Assembly: GCA_028748945.1 (NCBI GenBank) | Contig: JAQTOL010000184.1 | Location: 1-6,584 of the forward strand | Origin: Paludibacter sp. | GTDB taxonomy: Bacteria; Bacteroidota; Bacteroidia; Bacteroidales; Paludibacteraceae | Direction: 5' to 3' | Length of the DNA: 6,584 bases | Part shown: piece by piece, positions 1 to 6,584 of the stretch | Position numbering within the stretch: the stretch's first letter is position 1 | Layout of the letters: the number at the start of each line of letters is the position of its first letter | Program-made: the position numbers and the translations under genes | Notes under the pieces: generated by a model | What the model saw: only the letters and a program-made list of their open reading frames with translations | What the model was told of the DNA's origin: nothing | Database searches by the model: none

Positions 1-389
1 TTTATTTTATCAATTATTTCTTCAATAAAATCATAATTTATTGAATTTGGAGTTCCACCGCCCCAGTGAATCTGGCTCACTTTGCGTGATTTGTCGATAT
101 GTTGAGCCACTGTATCAATCTCTTTCAGGACGCAGTCGATATAACGTCTTACTTTGATCGTACTATCAAAAGCACTGGTATTGCAACCGCAAAAGAAACA
201 AAGTTGTGGACAAAATGGTATATGAATGTAAATAGAAATACTTTCAGGATATTCGTCGTTCGATTTTATAACGGCAGGCACAAATTCGGCAGAAGTAAAA
301 TTGGTACTAAAGCTTGTTGCCGGTGGATAACTGGTATATCGGGGCCCGGTTTTATTGTATTTATCTAAAAATTGAGGGGTTATTTTCAT
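1..389 (-). CDS. hemN: Oxygen-independent coproporphyrinogen III dehydrogenase HemN, partial (N-terminal part)
   Basis: Radical SAM enzyme that oxidatively decarboxylates two propionates of coproporphyrinogen III to give protoporphyrinogen IX without oxygen, in the cytoplasm. The frame is open from the ATG at 389 to the left window edge, giving 129 complete codons of a protein that is usually about 450 residues. Visible marks are the N-terminal RYTSYPPA motif (residues 17-24), the segment YIHIPFC, and the cluster motif CPQLCFFCGC with Cys60, Cys64 and Cys67 as 4Fe-4S ligands plus the extra Cys69 typical of HemN. The GGGTP SAM-contacting motif is at residues 110-114. The GCN after the cluster and the early YTSYP motif favour true HemN over the related heme chaperone HemW. 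The gene starts 30 bp after hemE and is probably co-transcribed with it. No Shine-Dalgarno is visible; the leader is A-rich. The 3' end is cut by the window. Confidence 0.95.
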   Translation of the reverse strand, partial: MKITPQFLDKYNKTGPRYTSYPPATSFSTNFTSAEFVPAVIKSNDEYPESISIYIHIPFCPQLCFFCGCNTSAFDSTIKVRRYIDCVLKEIDTVAQHIDKSRKVSQIHWGGGTPNSINYDFIEEIIDKI

Positions 390-419
390 TGATTTGTTTT
401 TTGTAAAAATGCAAAATGG

Positions 420-1457
420 TTAGTTTCTGTTCCAATTAGTTTTCTTTACCCAATCTACCACGAATCTTACATTTTCAATCTTATTGTCCGGAGACAAACC
501 ATGCCCTGCATTGAAAATCCAGTTTTGGTTCAGTTTTCCGAATTCAAGATATTTTTCGAGTTCTTTTTCTAATTGTATTTTATTGTCAATAGCTAATATG
601 CGCGGATCGAGATTGCCTTGCAGGCCGACCTCACGATCTACCAAAGCTCTGGCATCTTTCATTGACATTTGCCAGTCGATGCTGACAAAGTCGGCAATGT
701 CTTTTTTTATACTTGAAATTCCTGCTCCGATTCCTTTCGGGAAAAAAATTACCGGTGTATTTTTATTTCTCACGGCGTTTGTAATTTGTTTCACGTAAGG
801 AAGTATCCGTTCGATGTACAAATCGGATGGAATTAATCCGGCATGGGTTTCGAAAAGTTGGAAAACATCAATACCATGTGCTGCCTGAGTGGTTGCATAC
901 TCGATGGAAAGTTCGGTGATTATTTCCAAAATTTGAGCAGATAATTCAGGATCATTATAAAATAATTTAATGGCATTGGAGAAATTGTGATTGGCACTGT
1001 TTCCTTCTACCATGTAACAGAAAGTGGTGAATGGTGCTCCGCAAAATCCGATCAAAGCAATATCAGCCGGTTTTTGTTGTTTGATAATGTCCAGAGCTTT
1101 GTAAATATGTTCAAGCTTCGAAGAGTCAGGCTTCAGGTTTTTTATTTGGGTGTGAATATCCCGAAGAGGTGATTCGAAAATAGGACCTTTATCGGTAAAT
1201 TTTAATTCCATTCCCAGGGCTTCAGGAATAACAAGTATATCTGAAAACAAAATAGCAGCATCAACACCTAATTCATTTACAGGCAATAGGGTCACTTCGG
1301 CAGCAAGTTCCGGCTGTAACATCAACTCGCGAAAGCTATGCTTCTCGCGTAATTTAAGGTAGGAAGGTAAAACCCTGCCTGCTTGTCGCATAAACCAAAC
1401 CGGGGGTCTTTCTGTTTTAATGCCTTGGAGTGTATCTGTAAATATTGAATTGGACAT
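420..1457 (-). CDS. hemE: Uroporphyrinogen decarboxylase HemE
   Basis: Cytoplasmic, cofactor-free enzyme that removes the four acetate carboxyls of uroporphyrinogen III to give coproporphyrinogen III. The protein has 345 residues, normal for the family, and looks complete. The first signature is PVWFMRQAGRVLPSY at residues 19-33, with Arg24 and Arg28 in the substrate-binding RQAGR motif. Asp73 in LFSDIL matches the catalytic aspartate that contacts the pyrrole nitrogens. The second signature is GFCGAPFT (137-144), followed by Tyr148 in CYMVEG, the usual active-site tyrosine. His319 in FNAGHGLSPD near the C-terminus is the conserved histidine. The start is ATG with an A-rich leader and no clear Shine-Dalgarno. 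It lies 44 bp after hemL and 30 bp before hemN, whose product uses its product. Confidence 0.97.
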   Translation of the reverse strand: MSNSIFTDTLQGIKTERPPVWFMRQAGRVLPSYLKLREKHSFRELMLQPELAAEVTLLPVNELGVDAAILFSDILVIPEALGMELKFTDKGPIFESPLRDIHTQIKNLKPDSSKLEHIYKALDIIKQQKPADIALIGFCGAPFTTFCYMVEGNSANHNFSNAIKLFYNDPELSAQILEIITELSIEYATTQAAHGIDVFQLFETHAGLIPSDLYIERILPYVKQITNAVRNKNTPVIFFPKGIGAGISSIKKDIADFVSIDWQMSMKDARALVDREVGLQGNLDPRILAIDNKIQLEKELEKYLEFGKLNQNWIFNAGHGLSPDNKIENVRFVVDWVKKTNWNRN

Positions 1458-1501
1458 GTTGTTTTTTATTCGTGAAATATGATTTAGGATGTTTTTTTAA
1501 T

Positions 1502-2791
1502 TTACAGTTTCATCATCGCTTGCAAGCTTGCTTCTATTGTTTTTTCAATATCTTCATCGCTATGTGCATTGGAAATAAAGGCAGCTTCGAATTGCGAAGG
1601 AGCTAAATAAATACCTGATTCAAGAGCCAACCTGAAATACCGGGCATATTTTTCCTGATCCGACTGCATAACCTGTACGAAAGATTCGATTTCTTCCAAA
1701 TCAGTGAAAAATACGGTCATCAACGAACCAACCCGGTTGATCACTGCTTTCGTTCCTGTTTTTTGCAAATTTTCTTTCAATCCTTTTTCCAGTTTTGCTG
1801 ATTTCCGTTCGAGTTCGGTATAAATGGACGCGTTATTTTTCAATGTTTTGAGCATTTCAATGCCGGCAGCCATTGCCAGCGGATTTCCCGATAATGTTCC
1901 CGCCTGATAAATCGGTCCGACCGGTGCCAATTGTTCCATGATAGCTTTTTTCCCACCATAAGCACCAACAGGAAGACCTCCGCCAATAATTTTTCCAAGG
2001 GTGGTAATGTCGGGCATCACGCCGTAATATTGTTGCGCTCCACCGGGTGACAATCTGAAACCGGTTATCACTTCATCAAAAATCAATAAAGCACCCTGTT
2101 TCTCGGTAATAGTTCTCAGGCCTTCTAAAAATCCTTTTTCGGGAAGCACCACGCCCATATTGGCTGCAACCGGCTCAACGATGATCGCAGCAATTTCTTT
2201 TCCAAATTCAGCAAAAACTTTTTCTACCGATGCAATGTCGTTGTAATTTGCCGTGAGTGTGTCTCTGGCAATGCTTTCGGGTACTCCCGGACTGTCTGGT
2301 AATCCAAGTGTCAACGCTCCTGAACCGGCTTTAATCAAAAAACTGTCACCATGACCGTGATAACAACCGGCAAATTTCAAAATTTTATTTCTCCCGGTAA
2401 CACCACGAGCCAACCGAATGGCACTCATGGTGGCTTCGGTGCCGGAGCTAACCATTCTCACCATTTCAATCGACGGAACCATACTGACAATCAGTTCTGC
2501 CATTTCGGTTTCCTGCAAAGTCGGTGCACCATAGCTTGTTCCAAGTTCCGCCGCTTTTTGAATTGCTTCGACGATAGGCGGATAAGCATGACCCAAAATT
2601 AATGGTCCCCACGAACTGATAAAATCAATGTATTCGTTTCCATCAATATCCGTAATTTTTGAGCCTTTACCTTTGCTGATGAGCAATGGTTGTCCGCCCA
2701 CACTTTTGAAAGCTCTGACTGGAGAATTTACACCTCCGGGAATTATTTCGCGTGCTTTTTGAAAGGCTATTTTACTTTTTTCGGTATTCAT
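1502..2791 (-). CDS. hemL: Glutamate-1-semialdehyde 2,1-aminomutase HemL
   Basis: PLP-dependent class III aminotransferase-fold enzyme that moves the amino group within glutamate-1-semialdehyde to form 5-aminolevulinate, the second step of the C5 pathway. The protein has 429 residues, close to the usual length, and is intact. Visible marks are the N-terminal [11 protein letters not shown] (residues 18-28), [15 protein letters not shown] (115-129) for PLP phosphate binding, CYHGHGDS (143-150), [11 protein letters not shown] with Asp239 contacting the PLP ring nitrogen, and [18 protein letters not shown] with the Schiff-base Lys267. APSQFEA near the C-terminus is typical of HemL and separates it from ordinary aminotransferases. 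It pairs with HemA, which supplies the unstable semialdehyde. It follows hemB after a 63-bp gap holding a GC-rich repeat, and it is the only gene here preceded by a strong GGAGG ribosome binding site. Confidence 0.97.
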   Translation of the reverse strand: MNTEKSKIAFQKAREIIPGGVNSPVRAFKSVGGQPLLISKGKGSKITDIDGNEYIDFISSWGPLILGHAYPPIVEAIQKAAELGTSYGAPTLQETEMAELIVSMVPSIEMVRMVSSGTEATMSAIRLARGVTGRNKILKFAGCYHGHGDSFLIKAGSGALTLGLPDSPGVPESIARDTLTANYNDIASVEKVFAEFGKEIAAIIVEPVAANMGVVLPEKGFLEGLRTITEKQGALLIFDEVITGFRLSPGGAQQYYGVMPDITTLGKIIGGGLPVGAYGGKKAIMEQLAPVGPIYQAGTLSGNPLAMAAGIEMLKTLKNNASIYTELERKSAKLEKGLKENLQKTGTKAVINRVGSLMTVFFTDLEEIESFVQVMQSDQEKYARYFRLALESGIYLAPSQFEAAFISNAHSDEDIEKTIEASLQAMMKL

Positions 2792-2802
2792 ACTCTGTTT
2801 TT

Positions 2803-2807
2803 CCTCC
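2803..2807 (-). promoter_or_regulatory. Shine-Dalgarno site of hemL
   Basis: On the transcribed strand this reads GGAGG, followed by an 11-nt A-rich spacer and the hemL ATG. It supports the chosen hemL start. It is unusual in this window because the other complete genes have A-rich leaders without a clear Shine-Dalgarno. Its first two G residues are also the last bases of a repeat copy that can pair with an upstream C-rich arm, so the site may be partly masked. It may equally be a by-product of the G-rich repeat landing beside the start codon. Confidence 0.5.
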
Positions 2808-2833
2808 CCGATAGCCCCGATAGTTATCGGGGG
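2806..2833. repeat. GC-rich tandem and inverted repeat in the hemB-hemL gap
   Basis: On the plus strand CCCCGATAG occurs twice in tandem (2806-2814 and 2815-2823). TATCGGGG at 2825-2832 is the exact reverse complement of the first eight bases of either copy. The near copy gives a hairpin of about seven pairs with a four-base loop; the far copy gives an eight-pair stem with an eleven-base loop. Neither is followed by a T tract in the direction of transcription, so this does not look like an intrinsic terminator. The block is far more GC-rich than the other gaps between these genes. It could be a dispersed intergenic repeat, a protein-binding palindrome, or an RNA structure affecting hemL translation. 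The sequence alone does not decide. Confidence 0.75.
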
Positions 2834-2854
2834 ACAGGGGTTAAGGGTTGTCTT

Positions 2855-3835
2855 TTATTTTCTATTCAACACTTCAGCTATTTCTTTTGCAAAATAGGTA
2901 ATGATTATGTCAGCACCGGCTCTTTTTATTGACGTAATAATTTCCATCATGATGCGTTCTTCATCGATCCAACCGTTAGCTGCTGCTGCTTTCACCATCG
3001 AGAACTCCCCACTCACACTGTAGGCTGCAATAGGAATATTGAATGTATCTTTCGTTCGGCGAATAATATCCAGATAACTCATAGCCGGTTTTACCATCAC
3101 GATATCAGCACCTTCTTCGATATCCAACGCAATTTCGCGCATAGCTTCGTCCGAGTTTGCCGGATTCATTTGGTAACTGCGTCGATCACCAAATTTTGGA
3201 GCCGATTCGGCAGCTTCACGAAACGGTCCGTAAAAACCGGATGCGTATTTTGCTGAATAAGCCATTATGGGCGTATGACTAAAACCATTTTCATCAAGCA
3301 TTTCGCGAATTTTCTTTACACGTCCGTCCATCATGTCGCTCGGAGCGATAATATCGGCTCCGGCCTGAGCCAGTGACAGTGATTGTTTGGCCAGTGTTAT
3401 AAGCGTAAGGTCGTTGTCAACATCACCATCTACTATTGTACCGCAATGTCCGTGCGTGGTATATTCACAGTTACAAACATCAGCAACAATAAGTATTTCG
3501 TCACCAAATCGTTCTTTGATAGCACGAATCGCTTTCTGAACAATGCTGTTGTGACCACAGGCTACTTCTCCGGTCTCATCTTTACTTTCGGGAATTCCAA
3601 AAAGTAAAACGGATTTTACACCTACTGCTAGTATTTTGCCACATTCCTCAACAAGTAAATCAATAGAAAGTTGAGAATTTCCGGGCATGGAAGAAATCGG
3701 ATTGTTTACATTTGTACCCGGGCAAACAAATAAAGGCATAATTAAATCATCAACACTGATTGATGTTTCTGAAATCATATTCCTGAGAATAGGATTCTTT
3801 CTTAAGCGACGAAGTCTTGTTACTGGAAATGACAT
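2855..3835 (-). CDS. hemB: Porphobilinogen synthase (5-aminolevulinate dehydratase) HemB
   Basis: Condenses two 5-aminolevulinate molecules into porphobilinogen in the cytoplasm; the family forms homo-octamers. The protein has 326 residues, a typical length. The metal site is the zinc type: DVCNCEYTTHGHCG carries Cys121, Cys123 and Cys131, unlike the aspartate-rich magnesium form. The two active-site lysines are visible: Lys196 in AYSAKYASGFYGPF and Lys249 in VMVKPAMSYLD, the latter in the classic signature that forms the Schiff base. The N-terminus begins with the RLRRLR arm and the usual MPLFVCPG segment. Only 3 bp separate it from the hemD stop, so translation of the two is probably linked. 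The ATG at 3835 is the natural start, since the family's N-terminal arm begins just after it. Confidence 0.97.
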   Translation of the reverse strand: MSFPVTRLRRLRKNPILRNMISETSISVDDLIMPLFVCPGTNVNNPISSMPGNSQLSIDLLVEECGKILAVGVKSVLLFGIPESKDETGEVACGHNSIVQKAIRAIKERFGDEILIVADVCNCEYTTHGHCGTIVDGDVDNDLTLITLAKQSLSLAQAGADIIAPSDMMDGRVKKIREMLDENGFSHTPIMAYSAKYASGFYGPFREAAESAPKFGDRRSYQMNPANSDEAMREIALDIEEGADIVMVKPAMSYLDIIRRTKDTFNIPIAAYSVSGEFSMVKAAAANGWIDEERIMMEIITSIKRAGADIIITYFAKEIAEVLNRK

Positions 3836-3838
3836 ATC

Positions 3839-4612
3839 TTAATTTTTTGTGTTATTGAAAAATCGTTCTAATTCATTGACAAACGTTTCTCCATTTGACC
3901 TCTGAGAAACAAATAAAGGTTTGCAATTGTTTTTCAACATTGCTTTTTCAGTTGTTACACCGATACAAGCAGTTCTGAAATCAACAATTATTTTGTTATC
4001 ACTCATAATTTTGTTGAAATATTGTACCCCTGATGGGCTTGTAAAAAGAATAATATGGTAATTGTCTTTCTTTATTCTTTCAATTATTTCTGTTGAAATC
4101 ATATCCGGTTGTACTGTTTTGTAGACATTTATCCGGGTAATTTTACCAGAATTGACTAATCCTTTCTCAAAAGTATCTTCAGCCAATTCACCAAGAGCAA
4201 GTAAAACTTTTTCTGATGGTTTAATTTTTTCGACAAGTTCTTTTAATAAATCAGCAGAAGTATTGCCGGATGAGATTAAATGTGGGCGGCAGTTATTTTT
4301 CAAGACTTCTTCCGAAGTCATTTTTCCAACAACCGCAATTTTTATTGACGAGAGCTCGTCTGTTTTTATATTCAACCGGTTTAACATCTGAAAGAAATAA
4401 TCAACGCCATTTTTGCTGGTAAATACAATCCATTGATAAGTAGCAATTTGCTGAAGCCTGTCTTTTATTTCACCCGTCAAATCAACTGCACATATTTTTA
4501 TCATCGGAAAATCCAGTACAATGGCCCCTCTTTCAGTTAACCGGTTTTTAATGGAATCATTTACGGAAAGCGGTCTGGTAGAGATGATTATTTTATTTTC
4601 TAAGGTGCTCAC
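3839..4612 (-). CDS. hemD: Uroporphyrinogen-III synthase HemD
   Basis: Closes hydroxymethylbilane into uroporphyrinogen III while inverting ring D. The protein has 257 residues, within the family range. HemD diverges fast, so the call rests on scattered motifs plus context: the start KIIISTRP (residues 7-14), FTSKNGVDYF (64-73) in the first half, VYKT (163-166) with the usual conserved tyrosine, LFTSPSGVQYF (189-199), and the glycine-threonine turn IGVTTEKAM (217-225). The two halves show the expected two-domain pseudo-symmetry; LKNNCRPHLIS (104-114) and LKNNCKPLFVS (226-236) sit in equivalent places. The start codon is GTG, and an in-frame TAA lies directly before it, so no earlier start is possible. 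No Shine-Dalgarno is seen. It sits between hemC, 80 bp upstream, and hemB, 3 bp downstream. Confidence 0.9.
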   Translation of the reverse strand: MSTLENKIIISTRPLSVNDSIKNRLTERGAIVLDFPMIKICAVDLTGEIKDRLQQIATYQWIVFTSKNGVDYFFQMLNRLNIKTDELSSIKIAVVGKMTSEEVLKNNCRPHLISSGNTSADLLKELVEKIKPSEKVLLALGELAEDTFEKGLVNSGKITRINVYKTVQPDMISTEIIERIKKDNYHIILFTSPSGVQYFNKIMSDNKIIVDFRTACIGVTTEKAMLKNNCKPLFVSQRSNGETFVNELERFFNNTKN

Positions 4613-4677
4613 TTAGTTCGTTTAATTTAGTATACTTGTACTTTTAAGTTCTTTTTATTTGAAATCCCCGGTCAGCG

Positions 4678-4697
4678 TCTGAAAGAAGATTTTCAGA
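4678..4697. repeat. Small inverted repeat across the hemC stop codon
   Basis: TCTGAAA at 4678-4684 and TTTCAGA at 4691-4697 are exact reverse complements separated by six bases. In the transcript this gives a seven-pair, AT-rich hairpin spanning the hemC TGA, at the start of the 80-bp hemC-hemD gap. There is no T run after it, so it is not a convincing terminator. A stem this short may arise by chance. Confidence 0.3.
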
Positions 4698-5625
4698 GAA
4701 TTGAAATAATTTCTATCCCCAATTCTCCTGCTTCAATAATTATTTTTTTAGCCAGGTTTATCCCCAATTCTTCAGCTTCAGCAATGGAAGCCCGACCTGA
4801 AAGCCGAACGATTTGCATGCTGTGATGATTCCCCAACATAACTGATAGTTGCACGTTTCCGTTTTCAATTACAGCATAGGCACCAAGCGGGAATTTGCAT
4901 CCGCCGCCTATGGTCTTCATAAAACTTCTTTCGGCAAGGATGGCTGTTTCGGTATCGATATCATTGATGGTTCTTAATAATGCAATTGTTTCTTCATCGT
5001 CATTTCGGCATTCAATGGCTATGGCACCCTGACCGACGGCAGGTAAACAAGTGTCGACTGACAGAAATGCATTTGCTTCGATTTGTTTTCCCAATCTTTT
5101 CAGTCCGGCAGCAGCAATCACAATGGCATCGTATTGACCCTTTTCCAGTTTTTTTAACCGGGAGTCGACATTTCCCCTTAAATCCGTAAAAGCAGCTGTT
5201 GGTTTCATTTTGGCTACCTGAACCATCCGGCGTGGACTTCCGGTTCCAATGATACAATGATCATCCAGGTCATTGATACTTAAATTATTTCTGATTAAAA
5301 GAACATCGCGTGGATCTTCTCTTGTCGGAAATGATGCGAGTACCAATTCATCTGGTTGGATGCCGGGTACATCTTTTAAACTATGAACGGCAAAATCAGC
5401 TTTGCCTTGTAAAATAGCATTCTCAAGTTCTTTGACAAATACGCCGGTTCCACCAAAAGCAGTCAGCGGTTTATCGGTTACAATATCTCCGTGGGTAGAA
5501 AACTTTACGATTTCAAATTCACAATCCGGATTCTTCTTTTTTAATAAATCAACGGTTTGCTGGGTTTGTGTATAGGCCAGAAGGCTGGGTCGGGTGGCTA
5601 CAACGAATTTTCTACTCTTGTTCAT
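4693..5625 (-). CDS. hemC: Hydroxymethylbilane synthase (porphobilinogen deaminase) HemC
   Basis: Polymerises four porphobilinogens head to tail into the linear tetrapyrrole hydroxymethylbilane, using a covalently bound dipyrromethane cofactor. The protein has 310 residues, the usual length. The cofactor attaches to Cys243 in SFMKTIGGGCKFPLGAYA. Asp85 in HSLKDVP matches the catalytic aspartate. Basic substrate-binding segments are ATRPSLLAYTQ near the N-terminus (Arg12), GTGSPRR (127-133) and LRGNVDSRL (149-157). LPAVGQGAIAIECR (194-207) is the conserved stretch before domain 3. The ATG lies inside the end of hemA, overlapping it by 14 bp, which suggests translational coupling. No Shine-Dalgarno is visible. 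The product is unstable and is passed to HemD, the next gene. Confidence 0.97.
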   Translation of the reverse strand: MNKSRKFVVATRPSLLAYTQTQQTVDLLKKKNPDCEFEIVKFSTHGDIVTDKPLTAFGGTGVFVKELENAILQGKADFAVHSLKDVPGIQPDELVLASFPTREDPRDVLLIRNNLSINDLDDHCIIGTGSPRRMVQVAKMKPTAAFTDLRGNVDSRLKKLEKGQYDAIVIAAAGLKRLGKQIEANAFLSVDTCLPAVGQGAIAIECRNDDEETIALLRTINDIDTETAILAERSFMKTIGGGCKFPLGAYAVIENGNVQLSVMLGNHHSMQIVRLSGRASIAEAEELGINLAKKIIIEAGELGIEIISIL

Positions 5626-6584
5626 GAGTGTCTATGCTAAAGGAATTTTTTAATGTCTTTGATATCGAAATCATTTCTTCTTTTGTACTGGCTTTGCGTA
5701 AGTTAGACATAATTACTTTAATAATCTTGTCTGAATATGCATCCAGTAATTTGTTTAATTCCTCTTTTTGTGATATATCCAGTTTTTTTGTAAAAGTACT
5801 GTGTAAATCAAGGGTATTCTGTTTTAAGACGACCATTCCTTTTTTTATTTCCATCATGGTTGGCATAATGAATTGTTTGGAGTACCAGTCGAAATAATCC
5901 TCCGAAATGTCCTGAATAATTTTTTCAGCTTTGGAAACTTCCAGATTTCTTTTGTCCAGATTGGAATCAATTATTTTATTGATGTCATCGATGGAATAAA
6001 CAAAACAATTTTCAATCTTATTGATCTCAGGATCGATATTTCGGGGGATAGACAAATCAATAAAAATCCTTGTTTTACCTTGCAATGCTTCTTCCATCAT
6101 GTTTACTTCATGTCGGCAAACGATGAAATTTGGTGCACTGGTGGAAGCTATGATCACATCGTTTTCGAGTATGGCTGCAAATCGCTGAGAGTATTCAATT
6201 GTTTTACCATCAATGCTTTTTGCTAACTCGCTGGCGTCGGAACGATTGGTAATAGTTATGTTACAATTCTTAAATTGTTGTTGCAAATAGGTAGCAGTCA
6301 GCTTGGAAATTTTACCGGCGCCAATCAGCAAAACATTTACGTTTGTTCTGTCTTCGAAAATTTGTTTTACCATATCCACAGCTAATGTTGCCACCGATAC
6401 CGAACCATCTCCGATTTTTGTTTCCGAACGAACTTTTTTCCCTATTTGTATGGCCGTCTGAAAAACCTTATTCAACATACTGTTTGTCGACCGGCTCTCT
6501 TTAGCCTTGAAATAAGCATCTCTGACTTGTCCCTGAATTTGATATTCGCCCAATACCATTGAATCCAGACTTGAAGAGACTTTA
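5612..6584 (-). CDS. hemA: Glutamyl-tRNA reductase HemA, partial (N-terminus missing)
   Basis: NADPH-dependent enzyme that reduces glutamyl-tRNA(Glu) to glutamate-1-semialdehyde, the committed step of the C5 pathway. The frame stays open to the right window edge and gives 323 residues of a protein usually about 415-420 long, so roughly the first 100 residues, including the catalytic cysteine, lie outside. The ATG at 6559 is not the start: codons before it read KVSSSLDS, which joins MVLGEYQIQGQV to make the family signature (S-x-L-D-S-M-V-x-G-E-x-Q-I). The NADPH-binding domain shows LLIGAGKIS (coding around 6305-6330), ITNRS, ASTSAPNFIV and IDLSIPRNIDPE, then VYSIDDI. The charged helical C-terminal part, with FIMPTMMEIKKG, matches the dimerisation domain. 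The stop is TAG, 14 bp inside hemC. Family enzymes are often controlled by heme, but nothing in this part shows that. Confidence 0.96.
   Translation of the reverse strand, partial: KVSSSLDSMVLGEYQIQGQVRDAYFKAKESRSTNSMLNKVFQTAIQIGKKVRSETKIGDGSVSVATLAVDMVKQIFEDRTNVNVLLIGAGKISKLTATYLQQQFKNCNITITNRSDASELAKSIDGKTIEYSQRFAAILENDVIIASTSAPNFIVCRHEVNMMEEALQGKTRIFIDLSIPRNIDPEINKIENCFVYSIDDINKIIDSNLDKRNLEVSKAEKIIQDISEDYFDWYSKQFIMPTMMEIKKGMVVLKQNTLDLHSTFTKKLDISQKEELNKLLDAYSDKIIKVIMSNLRKASTKEEMISISKTLKNSFSIDTHEQE

Noticed and set aside
1..389. HemW (heme chaperone) instead of HemN
   Set aside because: The CFFCGCN sequence at the cluster, the N-terminal RYTSYPPA motif and the position after hemE all match HemN. 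HemW usually starts close to the cluster motif and lacks the extra cysteine.
484..798. Open frame of 104 codons on the plus strand within hemE
   Set aside because: It is antisense to the conserved C-terminal part of HemE and has no recognisable domain. Similar shorter frames opposite hemL, hemB, hemD and hemC were rejected for the same reason.
2815..2832. Hairpin in the hemB-hemL gap as an intrinsic terminator
   Set aside because: The stem is GC-rich, but on either strand it is followed by G-rich or mixed sequence rather than a T tract, and the next gene of the cluster begins about 25 bases later.
5012..5257. Minus-strand open frame overlapping hemC in another frame
   Set aside because: It overlaps the conserved central part of HemC, and its Cys- and Arg-rich translation looks like a frame-shifted reading of that gene.
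5873..6226. Open frame of 117 codons on the plus strand within hemA
   Set aside because: It lies entirely antisense to conserved hemA coding sequence, its translation shows no recognisable motif, and it fits a chance shadow frame.
6557..6559. ATG as the true start of hemA
   Set aside because: The frame stays open upstream and reads KVSSSLDS, part of the conserved glutamyl-tRNA reductase signature. The gene therefore begins outside the window.

Overview
The window is a tightly packed run of seven genes, all on the minus strand, that encode tetrapyrrole (heme precursor) biosynthesis. In transcription order, right to left, they are hemA (its 5' end lies beyond the right edge), hemC, hemD, hemB, hemL, hemE and hemN (its 3' end lies beyond the left edge). 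Each was identified from family motifs read in its translation. No stretch of 300 bases lacks a gene; the longest gap between genes is 80 bp.

The source looks like a member of the Bacteroidota, possibly an anaerobic or facultative lineage. The DNA is AT-rich, most starts lack a Shine-Dalgarno sequence and have A-rich leaders instead, and hem genes are clustered in the order A-C-D followed by B, L and E. Oxygen-independent HemN is present and no hemF is seen. This assignment is an inference from general features, not from a database match.

The products form one continuous pathway. HemA reduces glutamyl-tRNA to glutamate-1-semialdehyde, HemL converts that to 5-aminolevulinate, and HemB condenses two of these to porphobilinogen. 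HemC links four porphobilinogens into hydroxymethylbilane, HemD closes the ring to uroporphyrinogen III, HemE decarboxylates it to coproporphyrinogen III, and HemN oxidatively decarboxylates that to protoporphyrinogen IX. The final oxidase and ferrochelatase are not in the window. Spacing is operon-like: hemA/hemC overlap by 14 bp, and the gaps are hemC/hemD 80 bp, hemD/hemB 3 bp, hemB/hemL 63 bp, hemL/hemE 44 bp and hemE/hemN 30 bp.

I see no mobile element, CRISPR array, RNA gene or evidence of a new system. The most interesting non-coding structure is a GC-rich inverted and direct repeat in the hemB-hemL gap. It abuts the only strong Shine-Dalgarno sequence in the window and could form two mutually exclusive hairpins upstream of hemL.
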